A stretch of DNA of 64,000 nt from Icerya purchasi (GCA_039619475.1 CM077115.1:597395643-597459642), one strand, 5' to 3'; positions 22,320 to 34,700 are shown, counted from the stretch's first letter. The notes: a model not told the origin generated them from the sequence alone. Made by a program: numbers and translations.

Positions 22320-25012
22320 ACCACCAACCCTATCCCACTGCCACTCAAGAATCACCATCAGGCTCCCTTATGTAACGGGTTGAAATTCAGAGTAGTTCTC
22401 AAAGTGAGAATTTCCTCTTATTCTCCCTTTAAGGTTACTTCTAAGAGAATTTTTGCCTTCTTTCTAGAGTGATCCTAAGGTTTCTTCTGATATGTTGTTG
22501 TTTGCATTGCTCTTGTTCTTCATTTTCTTTTTCTTCAAGATTACTTCTAGGACAATTTTTGACCTAAAGTGTTTCCGAGTTCTCCAAAACTCCTCCACGT
22601 CAAAACTTTCGTTCTTTCTTCCAAGAGAATTTTTAAAGCATTCTCTTGGTCTTCAACTACTCTGAAGTGTTTTTGTTCTTCCAGGAGAATTTCTGACTCT
22701 TCTTTCTTCAGGTGTCTACTTCTTCCTGGAGTATTTTCAAAGCTTCTCCTGATGTGTTCTTGTTCTCATTCTTATTCTTGTTCCATTAGAGAAGTATCTT
22801 AGAATATTTCTGAGAGTACTAAGTGTTCTTCTTCTTTTTCTTCCTTCAGGTCTACTTTAGAAATTCTTTTTTTCTATGATAGCCCACAGTCAAGCACATA
22901 CAGACACAAACACTTATACACAAACAAATTACACCATTGTTGTCAGACTCAGCCGTTTATTATTAACACTGGATTGTTCTGGAGGAAATCTTCTGCATAC
23001 TTGCAAAAAAAAAGTACATGCATCATCTTAGCAACCTTGGAGAAAGTTTTACAATGATGCAGTAGAGATACTCCATGATTTTTCAAAAACATGCAGTGAG
23101 TCACTGCAACTTGAAACAGATTTTATTTAAATCATATTCTCATAGTAAATAGTACACTTTATTAAAACAATGTAGTAAAAAAATGTATAGCTGCTGTTGT
23201 CACATGAAAAGTATAAAGAGATCAATAGTCTTAATACAGTTTCAATCATTAATAATTTAATTAGTTCACTTGAAAAATGCTGTGCATCAGCATCTTGTTA
23301 TTTTGTGCACTTAAATTGGAACAACCATTCTAATTAATAAGTTCACTAAGAAAATGTGTAACGTAGTTCAGAAAATCATATTCTGTAGTAACCATATCAC
23401 ATAATGGTTACTATGGAATTTTTAGTTTAAAATTTTTTTTTCTCGTTTACATATGAATCTGAATTATGGAAAGTGAATAAAAATTTTCATTATCATTCAG
23501 CCGGAATTTATTAAAATGTCACCTTCATGGAGTTCTTTTATGAAAGGCAACGAATATCACATTAATTGACAAATGGAAATAAATGAGAAAACCAACGTTA
23601 GATGTGTCTTAAAAGGAAAATAAACGGAAATAAATACCAATTATTTACCTCAAAGAGAGTGGTGCCGTTATTTCGGATGGCTGACACAACCGTTTGATTC
23701 AATATAACTCCTTTGATCAGCGGTCTAACACAAACATAACGCTACCGAATTATCAGTAACTCATCTTCTGTTTCATTGCCATATCACGATCCAATTATTC
23801 GTATTGTGTCGTTTGAAATGTTTAACATATTCACGCTGTTGAAAATTTCAAGCAAAATAAACGAATATTCAGCGACTATAACACAACTTTTCATCATGGA
23901 CGATGAATTTCAACTGCGCCATGTATAGAGAACACTATTGTTAAAAGTAACACAAAAGGTAATAAAAAAAAAAAAAAAAAAAAAAAAGATAAGCTAATGA
24001 TAGGATTTCCCTAACTTGAAATTACAAACACGTTCCAAGAAAGGTATAAAAACGAAGAACAAAAAAGACTAATGATGGAAATACCCCGAGCAAATCACCT
24101 ATCTTTTTTTTTAATCGCTGGCAACACTTTTTTTTGGGTTCGCCTACAAGGGGCATTGACCTAACTACTAGTACTCCTAGATAATATATTCTCTATATAA
24201 ACTACAGATTTCGCTATTCAAAAATTTATATATCGACCCCTCTCTTGATACAATCAATTAATTATTTCGCCGCACTTCCCATTTTTCATAGTTCTGAAAT
24301 TCATCGTCTCGAAACGTGTTATATTATTCAAATAATAAGAAAAATGATTCAATAATCTTGAAATATTTAAACAGACGAGACGAACGGAAAAAATATCGTC
24401 AATAGGCCCAATTATATCGTCCACATGTGCAGCTCAAACCTATGTCCGCTGTTAATACATCATTCACTCGGTTACACAGAAATCCGCGCAAATTATAAAC
24501 CGTTGTGTGCTCCGTACTTCCGCACTTGAAAACAAGAATATACCATTTTGTCCAGCTCGATTATAACCGGAGCCATTTTTTCAAAGCATATTGCTTATTT
24601 TTATTTTATTTAAATTGCGTGATTTCTCAATGACAATTTTTGTTCGTTGTAACTATTTTCAGAAAATGGTTCAATCAAATACGAATAGTTCGAAGTTACT
24701 GCAATAATAATCACTACGCGAGGTTCGCGACGCGTCAGTATTAGTATTCAATTCCATACTATGATGTCTATGAAATAACTATGACTTTCTTAAAGCATTA
24801 AAAAAGCCTACGGGAAATAAGTAAGTTCTCTTGTTCACAAGTGAAATAACATGTTGACTGTGATATACGCAATTAAGATTACTCGTGCGGCTATTATTTT
24901 TTACTTTTTTCAAACTCTGGAATATTTCACAAAATTTTGAAATGTCGATTTTTGAGATTATTAGAATTATTTCTACCTTCATGATATTAAACGGTGTATA
25001 ATAAAGTAGAAT
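22293..25012 (-). repeat. Right arm of the giant inverted repeat
   Basis: Reverse complement of the left arm without the retroposon. Differences from the left arm are a few substitutions, homopolymer-length changes and small indels, with somewhat more divergence in the outermost 50 bases (24965-25012). The 103-codon frame at 24779-25090 crosses the arm end into the next element and is not credible as a gene. Confidence 0.85.
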
Positions 25013-25922
25013 CCTATCAAAAACATAAATGTAAAAATGGGAGCCAAGTTTAATAATAAAAATATTCGTAGTTATCGACTTCGCTGACAAAAGAATTGGG
25101 ATCTAAATGGGTCCAAGTTCTGTAGATGATTTTGAAATTTATTTATAAGCACGTACAACATTCTAATATTAAAACACGATTTCTTATTTTTTTCACAGGC
25201 AACAATGTTTGCTATTTAAAAATATAACTTCTTAAATTTGAACCGTCGAATTATTTACTCAAAGCAGATAATTTAGGATAAATTCTAACGATTTAACTTG
25301 GCTAGTTTTCTCGTACAAGTTATCTTATATTTGTCTAATCAACTTATCTTTTTTATGTTATACGCAATTTTTTTTTTTTTTTTTTTTTTTTTTTGGCCAG
25401 GCTTCAGTTAACTATCAAGCCATTTAGCCACTAACCAGTTGATATAGGAATGATCCAACTAATGAAAGATGCATAATAATTAATTAGGAAACAAACACTC
25501 ATGGCCACAAATGCTTCAGCATAGTCCACGAATGTCTGCATAAAATCATAGTGAAGGGGAAACTGTTAAAGTTATTTTTATGTTGTAAGGTCAACATATC
25601 TTAACTCTTCTAAAAATTTGGTTTCCTGGTAAAAACTAGCCAAGTCAAATCGTCAGAATTTATCCTAAATATCTGCTTTGTGTAAATAATTCGACTGTTC
25701 AAATTTAAGAAGTTATATTTTTAAATAGCAAACATTGTTGTCTATGAAAAAAATAAGAAATCGTTTTTTTTAATTTTAGAATGTTGTATGTTCTTGTAAA
25801 TAAATTTTAGGATCATCTTGGCACCCATTTAGATCTCAATTCGTTTGTCGGCGAAGTCGATAACTACGAATATTCTTAATATTGAACTTGGTTCCCATTT
25901 GTACATTTATATTTTTGATAGG
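25013..25922. mobile_element. Small foldback element abutting the giant palindrome
   Basis: Arms 25013-25309 and 25632-25922 are inverted repeats of about 295 bp, estimated by eye at around 90% identity, starting CCTATCAAAAAC and ending GTTTTTGATAGG-like (TTTTTGATAGG). The loop (25310-25631) holds a T-run (25368-25394) and a SINE-like tail. The flanking dinucleotide AT is seen on both sides (25011-25012, 25923-25924) but is too short to prove a target duplication. No ORF. Its left end coincides to the base with the end of the large palindrome. Confidence 0.8.
25368..25440 (-). mobile_element. SINE tail fragment in the loop of the small foldback
   Basis: A T-run followed by 'ggccaggcttcagttaacta' and 'ccactaacc' resembles the tail of the SINE at 10849-11030 ('ggcctggtattaattatca', 'cactaact'). 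No tRNA-like head with a B box is recognisable further along, so it is truncated or diverged. Confidence 0.4.
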
Positions 25923-26222
25923 ATATCATTCATTTTTGTAAAGGAATTATTATTATTATTCATTCGAATTCGAATCGTTTATTCTTCAAAATAGGCCTAC
26001 AAAGTGAGCACTTTTTGAAAGTCAAGTTATCGAGTCCGTCTATCCTCTAAAACCAGCGCCACTATTCGTTTAATGTTCCGAAGGACTAAAATGTTTTTGA
26101 ACGATATTTAACACAATGTACCACCGGTCAATTAATAAATTGTTTGTCCGCGGTAACACAGAAACACGCTGATGCAGAATCCCGGATGAGTAAGCCCCCT
26201 GGCGTTGTTACGATATCAATTC
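25923..26222. other. Intergenic, contains a short copy of a repeat A motif
   Basis: 'ccggtcaattaataaattgt' at 26126-26145 duplicates the motif found inside repeat A at 26271 and 3537. No gene is seen. Confidence 0.4.
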
Positions 26223-26622
26223 TGTTACGATATTTTCGGTTATATTCCGGAGGACCAAATGATTTTTTACCGGTCAATTAATAAATTGTTTATATTAACT
26301 AAATACGATTGAATATTCGATATCGTAAAAGTCGACTGTTTCTAAAACAATTTAAAAAGAGGTAAAAACGAAATAATTACAGCGAAATAACGAGATACGA
26401 AGACATGAAAAGCCGAGAATATCGAAGCGACATAATCAACCGGACGAACGAATGGCGACTATCGGAGATGAACAACACGTTAACGAGAGCGAGCAAGTAA
26501 TTTTGTTTACATAACGAAACCGCGATTTCTGGTGTTTCTTAGAATTTCAGAACAACACACCTGGCTGAATAATATTGAACATAGGCTAACGAACGAAAGT
26601 ACGCCAGAAATAATAAAATCTA
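26223..26622. repeat. Dispersed repeat A, copy 2
   Basis: Matches 3480-3902 in the same orientation, with substitutions and indels. It is non-coding in both copies. Class unknown. Confidence 0.8.
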
Positions 26623-27135
26623 GGTTCTTGATCTACATATATGTGAATGAATCAGTCAGTGATAAAAATGACGATTTTCAGACGTTAATATCATCTCAAT
26701 AACCCCGTTTGAGTTGTATTTATGAAATTTGGGGGTTCCGGTTAACCTAAGGGGGGGTTTTAATAAATAAACCGAATTTCATGTGTTTATGTTTAATTAA
26801 ATATTAAGTTATGAAGGGGGGTTAACTCTAAATGGTTCATGTAAATATACACACGGCTGCTGCGTCGTCGCCAGTTCCTTTTTCTCGGCTTGAACTTTTC
26901 TAGACGTTAAATGTAATTATAACACATTCTCGAATTCATTTTCGCCTAATGTACATTCCGGTTGTTGTGATATTTAACGATTTCAGCTGAAAAGCAAACT
27001 AACTACAAAATATTCCGGACGAAATAATTAAACGGTTCACGGACCACCGTAGAGGACGAATTTAAGCTAAGCCACGTTTACAATACTGTTGGCGGGAAAT
27101 TATTTATAAAGATAGCAACATGAACGACAAAGAAC
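26623..27135. other. Intergenic, nothing recognised
   Basis: Includes short G-runs at about 26751-26757 and 26815-26821. No coding or repeat signal. Confidence 0.4.
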
Positions 27136-27735
27136 TTTTTTGCCGATTACCATCTAAGAAAAAAATTCGGGTAACAAGAAACCAAACTAATGCATATTAC
27201 ATATCTATCCCCTGGGAGGGGTAAATCTACGAATATTGATAACACTGATGATTCAGTTTTAATTAATTTAAATAAGTACAATCCTCAATCATGTACTAGA
27301 GGGGAAAAAATTTGGTGTGTGGAATAAAAGAATGATGCAAAGATTGAAGATCAAGTTTCTTCTATAGTATATCTCGCTACTCTCTTTAATGTTTTATTAT
27401 TTACGGATTTTGGTTTTGATATTATCGTGGTGTCCTTCCTGGATTTCTCACAGAAAATCATGTTTTTCGATTTTAAAATATCAAGCTGTCTGCATGTACC
27501 GGTGTACAGATGCGTATTACGTAGCGTGTTATGTATATACGTATATTATATACTTTTACTTAAATATAATGCTGGGTTTATTAATATTGTGATCTATCGA
27601 ATAAGTTAAGATGGTTGCAATTTTTGTATTTTGTTTATTTTTTAATAAATAAGAGTGTGTTGGGCACTCACACAACGGGCATATTTGTCCTGTGAGACCC
27701 ACAACTTATTTTTAAAATAAAAAAAAAAAATAAAA
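27136..27735 (+). mobile_element. LINE family A, copy 2 (3' end)
   Basis: Shares with 1-1045 the blocks 'ggggtaaatctacgaat' (27219), 'aatttggtgtgtggaa' (27309) and the 3' block 'ctgtgagacccacaactt' (27690), followed by an A-rich tail to 27735. The same order and spacing on the + strand establish a common family. No open frame of the LINE protein remains; the frames at 27389-27609 are chance. Confidence 0.75.
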
Positions 27736-30150
27736 AAATATACCCACCTCGGGATAATATTCTCAATGTAAATTGGCGAAAAATAAAATACAAAAAAAAA
27801 AAAACGGACCTCTGGCTTGAATTATTCTATCCACGTGAAAACAGAATAATAAATAAGAAGTAAAGAAATAAATAAACGGTATTAGATTCTTCATCGCAGA
27901 CGACGAATATCAATCGTGCACAACGTTTCGAATATCTTCTACCATTAATTATTCTATTTGTAAGTGCTCATTCTGTATTACGGCATAGTTAACTATTAGA
28001 ATTCTTCATTCTCAACTGTATTATTCATCTGGATGTTTAATCTCGGTTTCTCAACTTTCCTTCTTTACACCGTTTAACTCGTAATCTGTCCTATATACGC
28101 TTTGGATACAACAGCCTACCTCATCGCTTTTCCATTTCTTACTTCTATTTTCTACATTCTGTCCTCCTCTTCACGTTTTCTCTTTACATTGTATTCATAA
28201 CATGCTGATCAAATTTTTATTTAAATGTTCTTCCATTCGTGTTGAACATTTCAATCGATCTTGATACTTTTTACAGCGCGTCTTTTACCCTCTTTTTCCT
28301 TCCCATTGCCTTCCTGTCGAGACTATCTTTGATCGAAAAATCTGATTCTACACTTTGCCCTTCTATTCTAGAGTCCTTGGACTGAAATTCACGACTGTTT
28401 TTCGTTTCATTTGGTTGGCATGCGTCACTGAAGTCAATTTGGTAATTTCTTTACCGCATGTAATTTTAACAATCAAAATATTTCAAATAATATCGTTGAC
28501 AAAGTTCAAATGTGTTCATATTTTACCCCTAGTCAGCTGCATTTAAAAGAACAGAGTCCCGCACGTACATATTCAGGGTATGAAACCCAAAATGAGTATG
28601 TCCTCGGAACTGTTTGTTGTTACGAAAATATTGGGCCATGCCGCAACCTACTATGTATATTAGTGTGCGGCTTACTTTTTACACTGGTAACAGCCATAAC
28701 AGTTTGTCAACATGTACACAGTCCTGGTGTCCCTGCTAAAACTAATTTCTCACATAATTCTCGGTCATAAAAATTGCTCATACGAAACAGGACTTACACT
28801 GGTGCAGGTATTTTTATCTTAGCAGAGTCATACTTTTACTCGAAGCGGTCCAATCAAAAATTATTCAATAATCACACTTAAAAAGAAGTGTACAGTCATG
28901 GTAAGAGCCCTCGCAGTATCAACAATAAAATTTGTCAGTAGTTTCTTACCAGATCAGTCCGAACATAATATTCTTCAAATGCATTCGGAACACCAACGAT
29001 GACAACAAACAAATACTTCTTCAACATTATTATACTTCACCAACTTTTGATCCACCGTTCAAAATCACAGCGGAATCACCATCAATTATTCCAAATAAGA
29101 TCACTGCAAGATTTGGCAAAAAAACCACCCGCAGCACGTTTTATTTCAGCTTCCATTTTCTTTTTTTGTATTTTTATTTAATTTTTCATTTTTATACGTA
29201 TAAGTTGTTCATAGTATCTTTGTCAGAGATTTCATATTTTAGCGAGCCGAATACGAATACGCTCCGAGTATTTTCTGAAAAGTCAGCGGCGGCATCAACG
29301 CAGATCTAGCGAAGCTTCATATCGAAAAGACCCACGAGGGTCTTATGGGTCTATTATAAAATGCATAATCATTTTTTTCCGTAAAAGCTACGATTATTTT
29401 TATTACATTACGTTGCTTTATGTTATAATAAATGGCAAACCTTCAATGATCGATCTGCAGGCGGGTGTTTTTTTTTTTTAGATTTGGTTTTCTCCTGGGC
29501 TTGCGAATAATAGACGATTATCCATCAATACGTATAAATAGAAGTAATTAGGAGTTACAAGGAATGGAATCTGACAAAGAACGCTATACCAAGGATGGAG
29601 AAACAACGGCAATCAACGTCGATAAATGCCAAACATATGCATCCTAAAAACAAAAGGAATGACATTGCCGAAGGTTAAAGAGGAGAGTTAGCTGTCCCAT
29701 ACCATGGCCACATCTACAATTACAGAGCCCACAGTACGAATAAAGGAATCAGCCAACAATTAAGGAAGAAGAAGAAGCAAGGGATGTTTGAAAAGCGGTT
29801 AGAGCTGTCAAGCACCAAAGCTATATAAAACGCAGCGTTTAGCGTGCTGAAGCGGGTGTAGCAACGCTTATATTTTCTAGCCGGATATGTTTTCACCATT
29901 AAAATTTTTAAGTTGTGTTTTGTTAACCGTATGTTTTTTTTCCATTAATTATAATCATTACGAATCTTTTATTTTTTATAAAATACTACAAATTACGTGT
30001 TACTAAATAAATTACGGTTATTCTTACAAAGTGTTTGAATTTATTGATAGCAAACAAAAAGTTACAATCTGGCGTTTTATTTATATATTCCGTGAGAATC
30101 GACCTTTTGTAGAGTGTACATTAGCTGGTTTTCGTGACTTTTATAGTTAA
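27736..30150. other. Intergenic, no supported gene
   Basis: AT-rich, pyrimidine-rich in 28080-28350. Open frames at 28355-28546, 28510-28770 and 28932-29309 show no domain. A short hairpin 'agacccacgagggtcttatg' begins at 29328. Confidence 0.35.
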
Positions 30151-30164
30151 GATTTTTATATAGA

Positions 30165-30540
30165 TTGATCGCACATGTTGCTTTCGTTTCGGACATAGCT
30201 TTCTCCCGTACCACTTCTTTGTCATTTTTTGCTTATCTTATCCTCGTGATGTCTCCTTCGCCCCAACTATCTCCCTTATTTTCATGTAATGCCAATCGTG
30301 TTTTTTTCGAATGTTCTCAATCTTCCTTTGAATGTTCTCTCTTTTATTCTCAACTTTTGGATCTTAATCTCTCTACTTGATATGATGCTGCTTATGTTTT
30401 TTCGTTCCCTTTCTTATCTATCATTTCTGATTTAACCTCCTTAATTCATGCTGTCTCGAACCAGATCAAAATTTAATGTACAGTTTTCATTTTGATCTAA
30501 TCTATGACCTTGGTTGATTGAACTGCAATAAAAAAAAAAC
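30165..30540 (+). mobile_element. I-type LINE C-terminal tail, copy 2
   Basis: Encodes CNANRVFFECSQSSFECSLF, the zinc-knuckle-like 'CDANH.(L/F)FECS' block, then LFYSQLLDLNLS. After a stop, it continues toward '...SNQIKI' and stop. This is collinear with the tails at 2770, 31640, 36225 (-) and 50024. It ends in an A-run at 30529-30540. Severely 5'-truncated. Confidence 0.65.
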
Positions 30541-31639
30541 GTAACACTGAATTGTTAAATTTCAGTAAAATTTCATCAAGGTCGCTGTATAAAAATACGA
30601 AATAAAATTAATTTTTTTCTGATTCATTAGCTCTGGATTTGGAATACAGAAAAAAATTACTAAAAATAAAATAAATTCATTTCTTTTATGTAAGTGCAGA
30701 AAAATTTACACCATTTGACAACTATTACACTCTTCGCCAACGGATAATTTTTTGCATCTGCGTATTCTTTTTACTAAAAAGCCTTAAAGAACGTTTATAT
30801 GCTTTTTTAAATTTCCTACTCAACAGGCTTTGCAAATGGTGATGTATTCATTACATCGTCCCGCGGTAGCAGTCATTAGTCTGAGTTATAATTTTGGGAC
30901 AAATTTTAATGGGGGGTAGGGCTAAGAATGACGTTGTCATTAATATATAATAGAGTTATTCATTATTAGTTCATTATAGGTATTTTTACTTTAATTGAAC
31001 AAACAGGATTTAGTGAAAACCGGAAAATGAAGATTAATTATGCGTAATAATAGTTAAAAATGATTAACGTGTAAGGTTTTAAAACCAGAACTTAATATTA
31101 TGAAACAGGATTTGAGCAGTTCAATATACATAAATAAAAATTAACTGAAATTTAAAATAAGCACGTTGCAACCAACTGAGAAGAGCTTTTGTGTCTTTTT
31201 TCACTTGCGCATCACCAGCGAAAGAAGTGGCTGCTGTTAGCGTATTTGGTTAGTGATATTCTGCTGCCCCGACATATAAAAATATAGGAAATTAACAATT
31301 GAACGCTGAGTTAACGTCCTAAAGTGAATAATTTCTCCATTAAGAAAAACAGAAAAAATATAATAAACATAATTTTGAAATATTTTAGGATTTACCATAT
31401 ACTATAATATGTAGATATTACTAAGATGCGCATTGATATAAGGTAATTCATCGACAAGCATTAGATTAATGAAAGAAAACAAGTATCAAAAATTACAAAT
31501 AGAAATCGGGGAAAACTGTATTTTTTTATTAATAGTTTCGAAATTTTTGTTAATTTAAATTAAAAAAAAATTATGTGAAAAGTGATATTTGTAATACTTA
31601 ATATACTCTCCATGGGTTTTGGCATTCTGTTTATGTTTC
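30541..31639. other. Intergenic, with one copy of dispersed repeat G
   Basis: 'aatggggggtagggctaaga' and following bases (30902-30960) recur at 56963-57020. The rest is AT-rich without recognised content. Confidence 0.45.
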
Positions 31640-32060
31640 TCTTTTCGCTAATCCTAATTCCTTTTATCTCTTGATTAATCCTGTTCCTCCTCCTCGTCCT
31701 CGGTTCTATGATTAACCCAGTTTGCGTCGGTCCATAATTACTAAACTATCTCGCGCCTCTGTTACTCGTATAGTCTCCTTCCTTCTTCTCTAAATCGCTT
31801 TCCTTTGGCTGCATCTCGTAATTATCCATTGGATCATCCTGAAGGTTCCCCCAGTGTATGTTTGTGATGCGAATCACGTGCTCTTCGAGTGCTCCGGTCT
31901 ATCTCGCGAGCGTGAGTTACTTTATTATCATCTTTTAAAGCTTGGTCTGCCTGCTCCTTTTAACGCCTCTTATGTTCTTTCGCTACCTACTATCTCTGTT
32001 GTTCTTGTCCTAGGAGTGTGTTCCTTGATTCCATTGTCGACAGAATAAAAATATAATTTC
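31640..32060 (+). mobile_element. I-type LINE C-terminal tail, copy 3
   Basis: The frame at 31854-32048 encodes VCDANHVLFECSGLSRE and then LLKLGLPAPFNASYVLSLP, well conserved with the copy at 50024 ('SLGLPTPYSALYILDFP'). Upstream coding (31640-31850) is present in shifted frames. It stops at TAA 32046-32048 with a short A-rich end. Confidence 0.75.
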
Positions 32061-33534
32061 TATTCTATTCCTTTTTGCTGCGCTAATGCTTTTTGGTAGC
32101 ACCCCCCCGGGGGGGGGGTAAAAATATTCCTCCCTCCGTAACATTAAAACGGTTGGCACATTTTATTTAAGCATTATATGAAAATATTCGATACAGATCC
32201 TCTATCGTCATTCGAATAAAACCAGTTCATATATAAATCTCGCCCTTCAGGCCTCGGAATGGGGCAAACCCCCTTCACTCACAGGTCTAGTTCTTCTATA
32301 ATTCTTATAGAAGAGTAAACTTTTTCATTGGCTACGCCGTTCGACAGAAGGGGATATATGAACGCTAATATCGCATCAAAACCATTTTATCAGTTTCCGT
32401 GACAGGACAGTTTTCCTGATGAGTTCCAATTGGAGCGCTAATATCGCATTAAAGTCTTATACATATATGGGATAAATTTCGTAACAGGACACTTTTCCTG
32501 ATGACCCCTGTGTAAAAATGGCATAGCCGTTAATATGTACATCTATATTGCGATTGGCGGTCTCGTCTAGTATAAGACCAACTAGGCGATGTAAAAATTC
32601 TTTTCATTTTGGCCATCTTGTGATACAATGCAGGTCCAAAACGCGCTGATTATTATTTTAAAGAACACCTTGCAACGTCTACTTGTAATTCGTTTAACTT
32701 AAACAAGACGAATACTTCCGAATTTAAATGCATTATAATTATGTGTCTAGTTACCTTGCTATGGATAAGGCGTGCCCTTTGTACGTCGAGGGGTCGAAAG
32801 ATACAGAGAGTAAAGTTATTTAATAATATAACTACAGCAGGAGCTATTGGAAAAGTAAAAACTCAGAAACTGAAAATGCCTTTCCATATGCAAAAATATC
32901 TCGTTCGCTACAGCAGATGCCGGCTGGTCTAGGTTAAAGAAATATATATATATATATATACGTAAAAACTCTTATCTATCACTTCGAAACGGTTCTTCCA
33001 ATCGAGCGAAGTTTCCGGATTATAGTTCGTTACTGGTATTTCCGTGGGGGGTAAACTAACAGCAATGTTCTACGGACCAACCTCTGGTTATTCTGCTTGC
33101 GTTTCACACTTTTCACAGACAATTACTGCTTGAAAAGTAAGCAGAGCAAGACTGAAAAGACCAGACAAACAAAACAAGGAAGTAAGGGCTCATCAACATA
33201 TATAAAATAAACGAGGAAAGAAGAAAGTCTGCGTCGTTCAGCTCATAAAATTTTTCTACAATTCTTACGCAACAATCTAAATGCTCCAATACTAAAAAGA
33301 AATAATAATTTTATGTTAACTAAAACTTTATTACTATATAATCCTTAAATACAATAATAATAGGATTCTGAATGCTTCTTTAAAACATTAATTTGACTTT
33401 TTTAAATTATAGTATAACGAGTAAATTTAAATGTTATGAAATGTATTAATCATTGTTAATTGTAAGCATTTGAACAAACATGTAATATATTCACTCAATT
33501 AATGACATAGATGTAAAAGCACGCCGTACACATA
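32061..33534. other. Intergenic, no supported gene
   Basis: Contains a C7G10 palindromic run (32102-32118) and a (TA)n microsatellite (32941-32960). Frame 32741-32932 shows no domain. Confidence 0.4.
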
Positions 33535-34080
33535 TATTATGATAATCGAAAAAATATATACAAAAAATATAAAACATCGACTAGTTTCGAACTATTCATA
33601 TATCTTTTTCTTGAGCATTTTCCGGCGAGCGGGGTCTGCTATTTTTAGTAGATACGACAAGTGAATGAACCAACCGGCCTGTCGCCCGGGCCTGACGTTA
33701 GTATAGGCAATTATTATAATATGCAATACGAATGTGTACACAGGCAAGACTACATTCGGAACTGATTGGTAGTCGTTTGACTTATATCGACATATACAAG
33801 TGCAGTCCCCTGTGTATGTCTTTTATGTACTGAGCTAGCGCGCATATTATACGTGGTGTGGTTTGCCATTGCCACCACGTGATTACTAGCGATTATTTAT
33901 TTTGATTTAATTTAATTCGTTGTAATAATAAGTTCGTCGTCGCTCGGGATCGAACCCGTGACCACCATATCGGAAGTCAAGCGCTCTAGCAACTAGGCTA
34001 TCGCGACGACTTTATATGTAGTTCGAAAATAGTCAGTGTTTTATATTTTTTATATTTGATTTTTCGATAATCATAATATT
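33535..34080. mobile_element. Small inverted-repeat (MITE-like) element enclosing a tRNA-like module
   Basis: 33535-33597 is the reverse complement of 34017-34080 with few differences. It includes 'aaaacatcgactagtttcga', a motif shared with the palindrome at 38929-39202 ('cagactagtttcggata'). The interior contains the tRNA-like module (33935-34010). No transposase. Confidence 0.65.
33935..34010 (-). other. tRNA-like module (SINE head or tRNA pseudogene)
   Basis: On the minus strand it starts GTCGTCG and ends CGACGAC, which can form a perfect 7-bp acceptor stem. It has an A-box-like 'GATAGCCTAGTTGCTAG' and a canonical B box 'GGTTCGATCCC' with a CGGG/CCCG T-stem. A regular 5-bp anticodon stem cannot be formed, so a working tRNA is unlikely. 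It aligns with the SINE head at 10957-11030. Confidence 0.6.
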
Positions 34081-34430
34081 TTATATCTATGTTTATTAAT
34101 TAATCTCTACTGTTTGCAAAATTCGAACTTCAAAGATTGCGTGCTTGCTTCTTATGTTACCCATATTTCATTCGACTGCTTGTTCTTCTATAGTAATGAA
34201 TATAGATTTATTACGTATATTCTTCCTGAAATTGTTCAATAGAATGTTAATTTACAAACCTTTTTAGCTGATAGAGAAATACCTGTGACAATTCATTTTA
34301 TCGCAGTGATAAAGAAGATGGTTACGGAGTTCGGCGATTCTTATCAATAACAGGTGGATTCAATATTTTCAGATTATTATCATCCCACCTTCTTCTGTAT
34401 AATGAAACTTACTATCGATGTATATGAAGT

Positions 34431-34700
34431 CTATTAAGAAAACTAAAAGAAATGAAATTTAAGTGGATTGGACATATTATATAGAGAAATAATGAATACC
34501 TAACACAAAGAATAGAAGGAACCATAGAAGGGAAAAGATCAAGAAATAGACCACGGCAGAAATATATAAAACAATTAAAGGAAGACGTGAATGCAGATGG
34601 ATATGGAGATATGAAGAAAATTGCTATATCCAGGAACTTTTAAAACATGGTTGTTCACCAATCTATCCATATAGATTGAGGAACTAAGAAGAAAATTTCA
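34431..34700 (+). mobile_element. RTE-type LINE, C-terminal end of the RT protein
   Basis: Near-continuous frame with the typical RTE end: KEMKFKWIGHII, then GTIEGKRSRNRPRQKYIKQL ('G.I.GKR.RGRP...W' motif), then KEDVNADGYGDMKKIAISRN and a degenerate tail. All earlier domains are missing. Decayed. Confidence 0.8.

Larger units (their letters stand above)
16387..25012. mobile_element. Giant foldback-like palindrome: about 2.7 kb arms around a GC-rich core
   Basis: 16387-19812 reads as the reverse complement of 22293-25012, with stretches of hundreds of bases looking identical by eye (for example 17950-18350 against 23060-23460). Subtracting the 740 bp insertion at 18661-19400, both arms are about 2.7 kb. 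Homology starts at 'attctac' on both outer ends. Between the arms lies 2.5 kb of GC-rich minisatellite sequence. No transposase, replicase or other protein domain was found. The architecture is that of foldback-type transposons (long inverted repeats with repetitive DNA). An inverted segmental duplication is the alternative. No target duplication could be defined because another foldback abuts the right end. Confidence 0.75.

Noticed and set aside
16387..25012. Polinton/Maverick or a viral insertion as the identity of the giant palindrome
   Set aside because: No polymerase, integrase, capsid or ATPase coding signal exists in arms or core, and the arms are much longer relative to the interior than in those elements.
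33935..34010. Functional tRNA gene
   Set aside because: Acceptor stem and B box are good, but a normal anticodon stem cannot be formed and the module is related to a SINE head elsewhere in the window.
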